From Desulfamplus sp964425195 (GTDB taxonomy: Bacteria; Desulfobacterota; Desulfobacteria; Desulfobacterales; Desulfobacteraceae), in NCBI GenBank assembly GCA_964425195.1, contig CAYRLG010000005.1, forward strand, positions 62,001 through 126,000: 64,000 nt of DNA, given 5' to 3'. The position numbers and the translations under genes were made by a program. Below, piece after piece: positions 18,007 through 28,204 of the stretch. The notes beneath the pieces were generated by a model, which saw only the letters and a program-made list of their open reading frames with translations, had not been told where the DNA came from and did not search any database. Every line of letters begins with the position of its first letter. The stretch's first letter is position 1.

Positions 18007-18774
18007 ATGGGATGGCTTGGAAAAATGGTGGGTGGCACAATTGGATTTATGATTGGAGGACCAATTGGTGCTGTGGCAGGGGCAGCATTTGGTCATACAT
18101 TTGTTGATAAAAAAAATGGCGACCAATCTTTTATTGATTCAAAAATATATCAAAGGCTATCTTATGGTGAAGAGGCACAACTGACCTTTTTTGTAGCAGC
18201 TTTTTCTATGCTTGCAAAAATTGCAAAAGCTGATGGTCGTGTTTCAGAAAAGGAGATTGAGTCTATCGATTCGTTTATGCTCAATGATCTACATTTAGAC
18301 TCTCAGAGCAAACAGAGTGCAATAAATATTTTCAGACAGGCGGTAAACTCTCCAGAAACTTTTGAAGATTTTGCAATTCAGTTTTACAACACTTTTAGTA
18401 ATCAACCTCGTATTATTGATCTTATGATGGATATACTTTTTAGAGTATCTGCTGCAGATGGTGGGATAACACCTGAAGAGGATCATCTGCTATTGAGTGC
18501 TGCCAGAATTTTCCACTACTCTCCTTCAGATTATACAAGGTTAAAATCTATTTATGTTAGAGAGTCAAACCGCTTCTACTCTGTATTGCAGTGTGATGAG
18601 ACGGCATCAAATGATGAGATTAAAAAACAGTACAGAAAACTTGTCTCCGAGTATCATCCAGATAAAATTGCATCAAAAGGACTTCCTGAAGAGTTTATAA
18701 AGTTTGCAGGAGATAAGTTTAGGGAGATTCAAGAGGCATATAACCATATAAAAAAAGAGCGTAAAATAACCTAA
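18007..18774 (+). CDS. DjlA-like TerB/DnaJ co-chaperone
   Basis: A 255-residue protein: a glycine-rich hydrophobic N-terminus (GGTIGFMIGGPIGAVAGAAFGH) that could be a membrane anchor, a TerB-like helical domain (AKIAKADGRVSEKEIESID, then VSAADGGITPEEDHLL), and a C-terminal J domain (FYSVLQCDETASNDEIKKQY) with the HPD motif in EYHPDK that activates DnaK. The order matches DjlA. It ends 9 bases before the RACO-like gene, so both may be in one operon. AAGGATAT precedes the ATG. Confidence 0.9.
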   Translation: MGWLGKMVGGTIGFMIGGPIGAVAGAAFGHTFVDKKNGDQSFIDSKIYQRLSYGEEAQLTFFVAAFSMLAKIAKADGRVSEKEIESIDSFMLNDLHLDSQSKQSAINIFRQAVNSPETFEDFAIQFYNTFSNQPRIIDLMMDILFRVSAADGGITPEEDHLLLSAARIFHYSPSDYTRLKSIYVRESNRFYSVLQCDETASNDEIKKQYRKLVSEYHPDKIASKGLPEEFIKFAGDKFREIQEAYNHIKKERKIT

Positions 18775-18783
18775 AATCTAAGG

Positions 18784-20448
18784 GTGTGGGAGAGTTGTCT
18801 TTTGGTTAATGTTTTCGTAGAACCTCTTCAGATAAAGATAGAAATGTGCAGCGATGAAAATATCCATGTAGCTTTGGAGAGGGCAGGGGTAAAAATTGAA
18901 AGACCTTGCGGTGGTAATGGTGTATGTGGTGGATGCCGTATATGGGCAAAAGAACCTGATAAAATCCTACCAACACCGCATGAAAATATAACGTACCAAG
19001 AGGAGGCAAATGGTCTTAGACTTGCATGTATGGCATCTGCTCCAGATGTTGACACCTCTATTCTACTTGAGGAGAACTATGAGTATGAGATGGACGAAAA
19101 TGAACGAACTCAAGGACGGATTCTCTCTGTTGGTATTATAAAAAGCCCTAATCAAAATAGTTTAGTTAAAATCAATAACCACAATGTTGTAAGTAATCCT
19201 AAAGGTATTGCTATAGATATAGGTACAACAACCCTTGTTGTTGCACTTGTCTCTCTTACGACTGGAAAAGTTCTTGCCTCTGCTACCAGCTTAAATCCTC
19301 AAATATTTCATGGACATGATGTACTAAGTAGGATTCAGTATGCCTCAACTCCAGATGGACTTGCTCAAATGTCATCTTCTGTAAGAGAGAAGATAGATGA
19401 ACTGATAGAAGAGGTATCTTTAAAGAGCGGTACAACAAGAGATGAGATTGTTGATGTTACTATAGGGGCAAACACTACTATGCTTCAAATTGCAGCAGCA
19501 ATTGATCCAACACCGCTTGGATATCTGCCATTCAAGGTGGATATTGCAGGTGGAACGACCTTTTTACCAGAAAAATTTGCTCTTAAAGTGAATAAAGAGG
19601 CAAAAGTTTATCTGCCTCCGGTGCTTCATGCTTTTGTAGGTTCTGACATAAGTGCTGGGCTTTTACGCTCTCCTGAATTTTTTGACCATAAAAAAAGTGT
19701 TTTATATATTGATATGGGAACCAATGGAGAGATCTGTCTAAATGTAAAAGGCAGATATTTTACCACATCTACAGCAGCAGGACCAGCATTTGAAGGCATG
19801 GGAATTTCAAGTGGAATGAGAGCAACTGATGGGGCTGTGGAGCGAGTAGATATAAAAGATGGTAAACTTATATTTTATGTAATCGGTGATGGAGATATAA
19901 AAGGTGTATGTGGAAGTGGAATTGTCGATTTTATTGCAGCTCTTCTAACTACAGAACAGCTTGACCGATCTGGGAAGTTAAAACTGACGGAAAATATTAA
20001 AACTACTGGAAATCAACACTCTTATTTTATTAATAAGGTAGTTCAAATCAATTCTCAGCCAGCATTCTGTTATGGAGAGGATATCTATCTTACTCAAAAA
20101 GATATACGTCAAATTCAGTTGGCAAAAAGTGCTATTAGAACCGGAGTTGATCTGATTCTTGAAAGGGGGTCTATTACCTCTGAATCTCTTGATAGAATTT
20201 ATATTGCCGGTGGATTTGGTAATTTTCTAAATACTTCAAGTATGGAGAGAATTGGACTTTTTCCTGAAAATTCTGCAAAAAAAGTAATTTTTTGCGGAAA
20301 TGCCTGTATTGATGGCAGCATTATGCTTCTGACAGATAAAAGTGCTCGTACATTTCTTGAAAGCACTCTTCACAATATGGAGCATATCCAACTTGCAGAT
20401 TCTCCTGAGTTTATGAGCTGTTTTATTAAAAATCTTAATTATTCTTGA
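18784..20448 (+). CDS. RACO-like 2Fe-2S ferredoxin / ASKHA-domain protein (DUF4445)
   Basis: A 554-residue protein with an N-terminal plant-type ferredoxin domain (Cys42, Cys48, Cys51 in PCGGNGVCGGC and Cys82), a linker, and a C-terminal ASKHA-fold domain with the phosphate loop AIDIGTTTLV and later GSDISAG, MGTNGEI and YIAGGFG motifs. Members reductively activate corrinoid proteins in methyl-transfer pathways, driven by ATP. No corrinoid protein or methyltransferase is next to it, so the client lies elsewhere. GTG at 18784 is taken as start; the ferredoxin fold needs residues before the first internal ATG at 18841, so a start near this point is required. Confidence 0.88.
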   Translation: MWESCLLVNVFVEPLQIKIEMCSDENIHVALERAGVKIERPCGGNGVCGGCRIWAKEPDKILPTPHENITYQEEANGLRLACMASAPDVDTSILLEENYEYEMDENERTQGRILSVGIIKSPNQNSLVKINNHNVVSNPKGIAIDIGTTTLVVALVSLTTGKVLASATSLNPQIFHGHDVLSRIQYASTPDGLAQMSSSVREKIDELIEEVSLKSGTTRDEIVDVTIGANTTMLQIAAAIDPTPLGYLPFKVDIAGGTTFLPEKFALKVNKEAKVYLPPVLHAFVGSDISAGLLRSPEFFDHKKSVLYIDMGTNGEICLNVKGRYFTTSTAAGPAFEGMGISSGMRATDGAVERVDIKDGKLIFYVIGDGDIKGVCGSGIVDFIAALLTTEQLDRSGKLKLTENIKTTGNQHSYFINKVVQINSQPAFCYGEDIYLTQKDIRQIQLAKSAIRTGVDLILERGSITSESLDRIYIAGGFGNFLNTSSMERIGLFPENSAKKVIFCGNACIDGSIMLLTDKSARTFLESTLHNMEHIQLADSPEFMSCFIKNLNYS

Positions 20449-20565
20449 CATAAACTCTATCTACTATATTACCAATATTATAAGCATGGTCTTAAACACC
20501 TTTGGTGTTGTCAGGCAAAACAACCCTAATTCATTAATAGATTTTAAACAAAAGGAGATGTTTTT

Positions 20566-21333
20566 ATGAAACGTATTATTATGGCACTATTTATAGTTCT
20601 ATTGAATCTATCTATCTGCGGAGCTGAAGAGAAAAAGTTAAATATTGTGACAGATGATTGGCCACCCTATGAGTTCAAAATAGGAGAGCCTGGGAGTGAA
20701 CAGATATCAGGATTTTCTACTGATGTTATTATGGCGGTTCTTAAAAAGATGAATGTTGGCGTTAATGAGCCGATAAAACAGTATCCGTGGGTAAGAGCAG
20801 ATAAAATGGTTCGTGAAGGGGCTGCCGACCTGCTTTATACAGCTGCTAATAACGAAGAGAGAGAAAAAGAGACCTATTATGCTTATGAACCTTTAGTAGA
20901 GTCCTCTTGGTCGTTTTTTATTAGAAAAGAGGATGAGGGTAAAATTAAGTATGATTCATTAGAGGATTTAAAATCTCATAAAATAGGCGTAGTAAGAGGA
21001 TACTCCTATACTCCTGAGTTTTGGGATTATGTAAAAAAAGAGAACTCTTTTGAAGAGGTAACTACCGATGACCTTAATGTTAAGAAGTTAATTGGCAAAA
21101 GATTTAATGTCATAGTTATGGATTATGTAAATGGATTGAGCTTGTTAAGAACTATGGATGCAGCAGATAAAGTTATTGCTCTGCCTAACCCTTTACAAAA
21201 GATTTCTCTTCATGCTGTATTTAGTAAAAAGACCATTGATAAAGAGTTTGTAGATAAATTTTCAGCAGAGTTAAAAGCATTTAAAGCAACTGAAGAGTAT
21301 AAAGCTATTTATGAAAAGTATATTGGGAAATAA
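20566..21333 (+). CDS. Periplasmic solute-binding protein, family 3-like
   Basis: A 255-residue secreted protein: signal peptide (KRIIMALFIVLLNLSICGA), then LNIVTDDWPPYEF and SGFSTDVIMAVLKKMN, standard for amino-acid-type binding proteins, with the second lobe at LKSHKIGVVRGYSYTPEFWDY. AAAGGAGATG precedes the start. No permease or ATPase gene neighbours it, which is common for stand-alone members used with sensor kinases or orphan uptake. Ligand unknown. It ends in a structure shared with the convergent ilvC gene. Confidence 0.88.
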   Translation: MKRIIMALFIVLLNLSICGAEEKKLNIVTDDWPPYEFKIGEPGSEQISGFSTDVIMAVLKKMNVGVNEPIKQYPWVRADKMVREGAADLLYTAANNEEREKETYYAYEPLVESSWSFFIRKEDEGKIKYDSLEDLKSHKIGVVRGYSYTPEFWDYVKKENSFEEVTTDDLNVKKLIGKRFNVIVMDYVNGLSLLRTMDAADKVIALPNPLQKISLHAVFSKKTIDKEFVDKFSAELKAFKATEEYKAIYEKYIGK

Positions 21334-21371
21334 TATCAGCTAAATTGTTATAACTCTTTTTTAATAAGTCT

Positions 21372-21403
21372 ATAGGGAACAAAGATTAGAGTTTGTTCCC
21401 TAT
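21372..21403. terminator. Bidirectional hairpin between the solute-binding protein gene and ilvC
   Basis: ATAGGGAACAAA (21372-21383) pairs perfectly with TTTGTTCCCTAT (21392-21403) around an 8-base loop. It sits between two convergent genes. T-rich sequence is weak on the plus side, and on the minus side an A-rich/T-rich tract follows, so it may serve both transcripts. Confidence 0.7.
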
Positions 21404-21416
21404 TATGATTTCTAAG

Positions 21417-22889
21417 TTACATGATAGGTTTCATAGCACTCATGTATGAACGAAGTTCACGTCCAACCATTTCAACAACAGTATAACGAATAGCCTCATT
21501 TACCTCTATAAGCTCAATATTATCAACACCATTGTCTTTTAGAGCAAGCCCTTTGCCAATCACATCAACATCAATAGATTTCATAAAATTTTTAAGAATA
21601 GGTAGTGCTTTTTGAGTAAAAAGATAACAACCATACTCGGCAGTATCAGAGATAACTATATTCATCTCATAAAGTTTTCTTCGAGCAATGGTATTCGCAA
21701 TTAGAGGAACCTCATGCAAGGATTCATAGTAAGCAGACTCCTCTTTTATTCCAGCTGCAACCATTGTGTCAAATGCAAGCTCTACACCTGCTTTGACCAT
21801 TGCTATCATTAAAATGCCATTGTCAAAATACTCCTGTTCAGCGATATCTTTATCTGTACAGACAGATTTTTCAAAAGCAGTTTGAGCAGTTTCAGCTCGC
21901 CATTTTAAAAGATTTGCGTCTCCATTGTCCCAATCTTCCATCATGGTTCTTGAGAATTCACCTGAGATTATATCATCCATGTGTTGGCTAAATAGAGGAG
22001 TTAAAATAGCCTTCATCTCCTCTGCGAGGGTAAAAGCTATAATTTTTGCAGGGTTAGATAGTCTGTCCATCATGTTTGTTATTCCACCATGCTTTAGAGC
22101 CTCTGTGATTGTCTCCCAGCCGTATTGAATTAGTTTAGAGGCATAGCCGGAATCAATGCCCTTTTCGATCATTTTATCGTAACAGAGAAGCGAGCCGACT
22201 TGCAGCATACCGCATAAAATAGTCTGCTCTCCCATAAGATCAGATTTAACTTCAGCAATAAAAGAGGATTCAAGAACACCCGCTCTATCTCCACCAGTAC
22301 CAGCACAGTAAGCCTTTGCAATTTCTAAACCTTCCCCAAAAGGATCATTTTCGTTATGAACAGCAATGAGAGTTGGAACGCCAAATCCTCTTTTGTACTC
22401 TTCACGAACTTCGGTGCCAGGAGATTTAGGAGCAACCATCACAACTGTTAAGTCATCACGAATTTTCATACCCTCTTCAACAATATTAAAACCGTGACAA
22501 TACGCTAAACAGGCATTTTTTTTCATAAGAGGCATTATTGAAGATACAACATTTGTGTGCTGTTTATCGGGTGTAACGTTAATCACAAGATCCGCAGATG
22601 GTATCATCTCTTTGTACCCGCCAACTTTAAATCCATTTTCTGTGGCATTTTTCCAAGATTTACGTTTCTGTTCTATTGCAGAGTCTCTCAAAGCATAAGA
22701 TACATCCAATCCGCTATCGCGAAGATTTAAGCCTTGATTAAGCCCCTGAGCACCGCACCCGACAATTACAATCTTTTTGCCAACTAAAGCATCCACACCA
22801 CTAAACTCTGAAGGATCCATAAAACGACATTTACCAAGCTCTTCAAGTTGGCGTCTTAATGGTAATGTGTTGAAATAGTTTTGTCCCAT
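21417..22889 (-). CDS. ilvC: Ketol-acid reductoisomerase, class II (long form)
   Basis: Second common enzyme of valine and isoleucine synthesis: it isomerises and reduces 2-acetolactate or 2-aceto-2-hydroxybutyrate with NADPH. The 490-residue length and duplicated knotted C-terminal domain mark the long, enterobacterial/plant type. Visible are the nucleotide fold (VIVGCGAQGLNQGLNL), APKSPGTEVREEY, and EVKSDLMGEQTILCG with metal-binding acids. AAAGGAG precedes the ATG. It is apart from the ilvDBN cluster at 44-48 kb and is instead divergent from ilvY, as in enterics. Confidence 0.97.
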   Translation of the reverse strand: MGQNYFNTLPLRRQLEELGKCRFMDPSEFSGVDALVGKKIVIVGCGAQGLNQGLNLRDSGLDVSYALRDSAIEQKRKSWKNATENGFKVGGYKEMIPSADLVINVTPDKQHTNVVSSIMPLMKKNACLAYCHGFNIVEEGMKIRDDLTVVMVAPKSPGTEVREEYKRGFGVPTLIAVHNENDPFGEGLEIAKAYCAGTGGDRAGVLESSFIAEVKSDLMGEQTILCGMLQVGSLLCYDKMIEKGIDSGYASKLIQYGWETITEALKHGGITNMMDRLSNPAKIIAFTLAEEMKAILTPLFSQHMDDIISGEFSRTMMEDWDNGDANLLKWRAETAQTAFEKSVCTDKDIAEQEYFDNGILMIAMVKAGVELAFDTMVAAGIKEESAYYESLHEVPLIANTIARRKLYEMNIVISDTAEYGCYLFTQKALPILKNFMKSIDVDVIGKGLALKDNGVDNIELIEVNEAIRYTVVEMVGRELRSYMSAMKPIM

Positions 22890-23009
22890 TTTTTTATTCT
22901 CCTTTTATTTTTTGTTTTTTTATTATTTTTAATTTCATTAAATAACTTTTCATTTTATTTTAAACTTTAACAACTGAGTTAAAAATCTTAATAACTTCAT
23001 AAAGTTGTT

Positions 23010-23031
23010 CAATAAAATAATATTTTTATTG
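23010..23031. promoter_or_regulatory. Candidate IlvY operator in the ilvC-ilvY intergenic region
   Basis: CAATAAAA (23010-23017) and TTTTATTG (23024-23031) form an 8-base inverted repeat with a 6-base gap in the 225-base divergent region. LysR regulators bind such interrupted palindromes next to the gene they activate. The sequence is AT-rich, so chance is possible. Confidence 0.35.
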
Positions 23032-23114
23032 TTGCGTCAAGTGAATTAATTGAGATATTGTATTGCTCTATTTGAAATGATAATTGACTGTTCGATTTAA
23101 GATAGTGATCAACA

Positions 23115-24068
23115 ATGAATGTCCGAGAACTTAAAATTTTTAAACACCTTTGTAACTCTCTTCACTTTGGGAAGACCAGTCGTGCTTGCAATATCACTCC
23201 ATCTGCATTGACAAGAATGGTACAGCGTATTGAAAATGAGTTGGAAGAATCGCTTTTTTTCAGAGATAACCGTACAGTAAGATTAACACCTGCGGGAGAG
23301 GCTTTTAAACGTTATGCAGAAGATGTTATGCAAAGATGGAGTGAGTTGCACAATGAGCTTGCCTCAGATCGCGATGGTAATTTGCGAGGTGTATTATCTC
23401 TTTACGGCTCTGTAACAGCTGTTTACAGCATTCTTCCCAAACTTCTTAAACAGTATCGCAAGATATATCCTGATGTTCAAATCAACTTAGAGACAGGTGA
23501 CGCTGCCAAGGCATTGATCAAGATTCAGAATGGAGAAGTTGATATATCTATTGCAGCACTACCCGAAAAAGAGCCAGATGGACTTGAGGTGATGAAAATA
23601 ATTGAGACTCCTCTGGTTTTCATTGCACCTGTCTATTATCCTGATACAGTAATATATTGCGATAAAAAAACGAGAAAGAGAGATAGTTTAAAAAGCCTAA
23701 GTTTGGCTGACAATATCCATCTTAATAGAGAGGAGCTTAGTAGAGAGATTGACTGGCAAAAGACCCCCATTATTATTGCAGATCATGGCTTAAGTCGTGA
23801 TCGATTTGATCGTTGGTTGGCAAATCAAAATGTATCTCCTACTATCTATTCACAGGTAGCAGGCAATGAGGCAATAATTGCAATGGTCAGCCTTGGATGT
23901 GGGGTTGGTGTTGTTCCTGAACTGGTACTTGAAAAAAGCCCTTTAAAGAGTGAGGTTATAACTCTTAAAGTCTCTCCTGAATTGACTCCATTTTCTATAG
24001 GAGTGTGTGCTTTAAAAAAAAATATGGGTAATCCAAGAATAGAGGCTTTCTGGTCTATGTTAAAATAA
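23115..24068 (+). CDS. ilvY: LysR-family activator IlvY
   Basis: A 317-residue LysR regulator: HTH at residues 1-60 (LKIFKHLCNSLHFGKTSRAC, ITPSALTRMVQRIENELEESLFFRDNRTVRLTPAGE), then the two-lobed effector domain. The HFGK-(S/T)RA and (L/F)FxRDNRTVxLTxAGE pieces are those of IlvY rather than of generic LysR proteins, and its divergent position next to ilvC is the enteric arrangement. IlvY senses acetolactate/acetohydroxybutyrate and activates ilvC. It probably represses its own gene from the shared region. Confidence 0.88.
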   Translation: MNVRELKIFKHLCNSLHFGKTSRACNITPSALTRMVQRIENELEESLFFRDNRTVRLTPAGEAFKRYAEDVMQRWSELHNELASDRDGNLRGVLSLYGSVTAVYSILPKLLKQYRKIYPDVQINLETGDAAKALIKIQNGEVDISIAALPEKEPDGLEVMKIIETPLVFIAPVYYPDTVIYCDKKTRKRDSLKSLSLADNIHLNREELSREIDWQKTPIIIADHGLSRDRFDRWLANQNVSPTIYSQVAGNEAIIAMVSLGCGVGVVPELVLEKSPLKSEVITLKVSPELTPFSIGVCALKKNMGNPRIEAFWSMLK

Positions 24069-24105
24069 TAGCTTTATATAAAGAAGAGAGAATTGATTGT
24101 AAATA

Positions 24106-27100
24106 ATGGATATGGATATATTTGAGAAAGAGTGGAGCCGTGCTGATGCCAACCAACAAGTCGAGTGGCTTGATAATGCCCTTGATATACCTATTGCAAA
24201 GAGAGTGAAAGCTATCATGGCTGGTCTTACCTCATTTCATATATCAGTTAGGAGTAAGGCTAAATATGCTCTTGATAAATTGCAGGAGGATATAAAATCT
24301 GGTTTTAAAACCGATGATAAAAGCAGAGGGGTTCTTGCGTCTGCCCTATTATCGGCTCATGTGTATAAAAACATACATAAGAATACTCCAGCAGCAGAAC
24401 TTAAACTTTATTTGAAGATACTCCTTGAATCTGGTGGAAGAGGTCCTTTTTATGCGTGGAAGCTCTGTCAAAGTAAGATATTTTCCATGCAAACTATTAC
24501 AAATACTATTAACCTGCTCAAAGAGTCGTCACGTCTAAGATTGGTTAACCAATACCTTGCCTCTCCTCCTTCTGTAAGAAGAGAGTATGCAGATATGTTT
24601 GTTAAAATCCTTAGAGATATTACAGAGCAAAGAGCAGTGTTAGAGTTTTATGCAGAGTTGTTTGATATGGAGATACCAGCAGACGTTTTTCTTGAAAACA
24701 TAAAGCCATCTTTAAGAAATTGCTATAACTCAAATGATCCAGATGATCCATCTACTATTGTAGCTAAATATTTAAATAATGAAGAGTATTCAGATAGTGA
24801 TAGGGTAGATGCACTAAAAACAATAGCAATGATCTCTTCGGTTATTAATCCTTCTAAACTTCTTAGAATAGTGAAAACGGATCGATCCGTTGAGGTTAGA
24901 AAAACAGCATTTAAAGTTATTGAACTCTCTCCTTCTGGTACTTATTCCATTTTAACTGACGATATTATGGATACCATCTGCACACCTTCTGGTAATATCC
25001 AATATAGTCTTTCCGAATCGTTAGATATCTTTAAAGCTGCTGTCATCTCTTGTCAAAGCGAATATAAATCGTTCTATAAACAATCTGCTTTTGAGCAAAA
25101 AAGGACAACTTTAGAAGAGTTGATCTTGCGTATTAAAAGAGATATTCCAGAACTGATGCCTCATATACTTAATGAGCTTACTACCTTTTCAAGGTTTGCT
25201 TTCTGCTTTATTAAAGATATGGCAGAAGACCCTACTGGAACACTGTTTAAGAACAGTGATATAGAGCAGGCTCTTATTCTTGGCGTTATACTTAAAAGAC
25301 CTGAAAGGATACTTAAAATATTTGAAAGTTACCTAAATCATCGTGAAAAAGATATAAAGTATGCTATTGCCGACTTAATGAAAAAAATAGCTTCTGCCCT
25401 TTCAGAAGAGAAGAGTCAATTAAAATATCAATTTGAGCAACTAATTGCATCTACCGCATCAATAAAAAACAGAAAAGAGAGAGATAAAGGAGGTTTTTTA
25501 AAAAATCTCTTTACTTTGACATTAGAGAAAAAAATAGCTCGCTTGAAAGAGGCAACATCACCTGACGGTGTTGATCTTAGAGACGAGGTTATTGAAGATG
25601 TCGATTTATCATCTATAGTCTTTCTATCTCCAGGTATATTCACAGGGTCTATAATAAGAGATGTTGATATATCTCTCTCTACATTTACAAACTGTTCATT
25701 TTGCAACACACTTTTTCATAACGTACGGATGAGGGGCTCTAAATTTATTAATACATCTTTTGAAGGAGCTTTTTTTATTGATGTAATAGCTGATGGAGCT
25801 AACTTTGAGGATTGTGACTTTACAGGTGCATCTTTTTTAAGCAGCAGCTTTAAATCGTCAAATATGGCTCGAGCACTTCTTGCAGCTTGTACAATTGTAA
25901 GGACATCTTTTTCAGAAACAGATCTCTCAGAAGCTACTTTTGCCTCCTCTAAAATATCTATAGTTACCTTTGCAGAGAGCAGGCTTGAAAAAACAGATTT
26001 TTCAGGGGTAAAAGGTAAATTCTGTCGTTTTTCTGCGCATATACTTTCTCGTGCTGAAACAGAGCAATCCAATCTCTACTCAAGAATTATTGAACTATCT
26101 AATTCAGATATTAGTAAAGAGCTTAGAGTTATATCTCAAGATAAGTCACTTATGAATGAACTTAGAATGCTAATTTTTACAGAGCTTATCCAACATGGTA
26201 AAAATATGTTTGTGCTCAAAAATAGATATGCAATTCTTTCGGCATTTGATCTATTTCAACCAGAGCAAGCTGATCTCTTTGAGCTTATCCCTCTTTTACT
26301 TCATGAAAATATAGATATCTACATACCGTCATCCAGAAGTGCAGCACTTTCTAAACTTATTGAACTTGAAGGTATAGTGGGAATACATGGCAAATCTGCT
26401 GGGTTTCAGCACCATGATATACCTCATGGGATTGCAGGTTATCTACCTAATAGCGAAACTCAGAGAATTTGCAGAAAATATTTTGAAAAAAGGTATATAC
26501 ATAAAGATGGGATTATATTTATAGAGAGACCTTTTTGTTATATAGAGGCTCTATTTACTATGGGTAGCAGTGGTTCAATTGCCCATACTGCTGGCTCTGA
26601 TATTGACTATTGGGTCTGTATTAGAGAAGAGTTTTTTGATTATGATAAGCAAGAGATATTTCAAAAAAAACTTCATGCTATTGAGAAATGGGCAAAAGAT
26701 GTATTTAAAACAGAGATTCATTTTTTTATTGTGGATATTGAAAAGGCAAAAAGATCAGACTTTGGGGATTCTGATAGTGAAAGTTCAGGTTCTGCTCAAG
26801 GAAGATTACTTAAAGAGGAGTTTTATAGAACCATGATTCATGTGGCTGGTAAGCTCCCATTTTGGGCGATTCTTCCTGTAGATGTGAGTAAAAACTACTA
26901 CTATGATCTCTTTATTCGTGTCTGTCCATATCCTGCAAAGGGTAGGTTTATCGATTTTGGTGATATACATGATATTCCTGCTGGTGAATATTTTGGTGCC
27001 TCTGTCTGGCAGATGTTTAAGTATCTAAAAAGCCCGTTTAAATCTGTTCTGAAAATGGGTCTGCTTGAGAAATATATCCATGAAAAGAAACGTGACAGGA

Positions 27101-28200
27101 TACTTTTATGTAATGAGTTTAAAAAAGAGTGGATGAATCCTGGGTTGGCATTTGATCTCGCTAAATCTGATCCATACTACCTATTACTTAGCACTCTTAT
27201 TGCATATTATAAAAAAATTGACGACAAACACCCTTTTGCAAAATTTGTTCAATCATGTTTTTTTTCAAAAGTTGGTATTACAGATGATAAGGAACTTAAA
27301 AAAAGTGCATTTGGGTTAAAATATATTCTTATAAAGCGGTGTATGGATGAATGGGGCTGGACAGATAAAGAGCTTTTTGAAGCTGGTAATTTTAAAAACT
27401 GGACCTATGAAAAAATTGCTAATGAGAGTGTGAAAATAAGGCAGTATATGGTGCAAACCTATAAACAGTGCAGAAGAATATGGACATCATCTGATGCATC
27501 TTATGAGCGAGAATCTCTTTTGACACCAAGGGATAGAACTATTCTTGGACGCAAAATGATCGTTCAGTTTAGTATGGATGAGAAGGCAAAGGTTGAATCA
27601 CTTCTTTTGATCTCAAAAAGTGGTCTCTCCAAAGGCTTAAGTTTAGAGTATAGTGATGATCTAAAAAGTGTTCAAAAGTGGTTTTTGATGCACAAGTGGA
27701 GCGATAATAATAATAAAGCTTCTGTGGAAAAAAATGAGCTTCTGAAAAAAACATCAAGTATTGAAGAGCTTGGTGCGTGGCTTATCTACAATCAACTTTA
27801 TAATAAAGAGAACCATATTAAACTTGCTTCTCATCCAACTTTTATAAGGTCTAACGACATTAGGTTGCTTTTTCATGCTATGTATGACTTTTTTATTGAT
27901 GAGATAAAATCAGAGATATCAAATGATGCCCTCTGTTCAAAAAGCACCATTACCTCTATGTTTATTTCTATTAACTTTACAGCTCCTCGAGACTCAAAAA
28001 TGATGACAGAGTGGAGTGTTATTTATAGAAATAGTTGGGGAGAGATGTTTTGTCACCAATTTAGCAACAATCCAGGTTTGAGTACTACTATTGATGTTGA
28101 GAAGAGTGTTAAAAAAGAACTTCAGCTTTCCGAGTTCCCAGAAAAGAGAAAAATATTGTTATATTCACAATTAAAGCAAGAATTAAAAGGTGTGTCATAA
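24106..28200 (+). CDS. Class I adenylate cyclase with helical-repeat and pentapeptide-repeat N-terminus
   Basis: A 1364-residue protein. The first 450 residues are helical and look like HEAT-type repeats; about 490-645 form a pentapeptide-repeat beta helix (units such as ANFEDCDFTGASF and TDLSEATFASSK). Residues about 690-1150 match the CyaA catalytic domain: MGSSGSIAHTAGSDIDYWVC at 819-838, with the D832/D834 pair of the nucleotidyltransferase fold. Enteric CyaA is about 850 residues and lacks the repeats, so the repeat region is the regulatory or scaffold addition. It makes cAMP from ATP. The following PilZ gene is only 4 bases away. Confidence 0.88.
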   Translation: MDMDIFEKEWSRADANQQVEWLDNALDIPIAKRVKAIMAGLTSFHISVRSKAKYALDKLQEDIKSGFKTDDKSRGVLASALLSAHVYKNIHKNTPAAELKLYLKILLESGGRGPFYAWKLCQSKIFSMQTITNTINLLKESSRLRLVNQYLASPPSVRREYADMFVKILRDITEQRAVLEFYAELFDMEIPADVFLENIKPSLRNCYNSNDPDDPSTIVAKYLNNEEYSDSDRVDALKTIAMISSVINPSKLLRIVKTDRSVEVRKTAFKVIELSPSGTYSILTDDIMDTICTPSGNIQYSLSESLDIFKAAVISCQSEYKSFYKQSAFEQKRTTLEELILRIKRDIPELMPHILNELTTFSRFAFCFIKDMAEDPTGTLFKNSDIEQALILGVILKRPERILKIFESYLNHREKDIKYAIADLMKKIASALSEEKSQLKYQFEQLIASTASIKNRKERDKGGFLKNLFTLTLEKKIARLKEATSPDGVDLRDEVIEDVDLSSIVFLSPGIFTGSIIRDVDISLSTFTNCSFCNTLFHNVRMRGSKFINTSFEGAFFIDVIADGANFEDCDFTGASFLSSSFKSSNMARALLAACTIVRTSFSETDLSEATFASSKISIVTFAESRLEKTDFSGVKGKFCRFSAHILSRAETEQSNLYSRIIELSNSDISKELRVISQDKSLMNELRMLIFTELIQHGKNMFVLKNRYAILSAFDLFQPEQADLFELIPLLLHENIDIYIPSSRSAALSKLIELEGIVGIHGKSAGFQHHDIPHGIAGYLPNSETQRICRKYFEKRYIHKDGIIFIERPFCYIEALFTMGSSGSIAHTAGSDIDYWVCIREEFFDYDKQEIFQKKLHAIEKWAKDVFKTEIHFFIVDIEKAKRSDFGDSDSESSGSAQGRLLKEEFYRTMIHVAGKLPFWAILPVDVSKNYYYDLFIRVCPYPAKGRFIDFGDIHDIPAGEYFGASVWQMFKYLKSPFKSVLKMGLLEKYIHEKKRDRILLCNEFKKEWMNPGLAFDLAKSDPYYLLLSTLIAYYKKIDDKHPFAKFVQSCFFSKVGITDDKELKKSAFGLKYILIKRCMDEWGWTDKELFEAGNFKNWTYEKIANESVKIRQYMVQTYKQCRRIWTSSDASYERESLLTPRDRTILGRKMIVQFSMDEKAKVESLLLISKSGLSKGLSLEYSDDLKSVQKWFLMHKWSDNNNKASVEKNELLKKTSSIEELGAWLIYNQLYNKENHIKLASHPTFIRSNDIRLLFHAMYDFFIDEIKSEISNDALCSKSTITSMFISINFTAPRDSKMMTEWSVIYRNSWGEMFCHQFSNNPGLSTTIDVEKSVKKELQLSEFPEKRKILLYSQLKQELKGVS

Positions 28201-28204
28201 GATT

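Noticed and set aside
20495..20509. AACACC-TTT-GGTGTT hairpin as a terminator after the RACO-like gene
   Set aside because: Six-base stem with a tight loop and no T-run; too weak to call.
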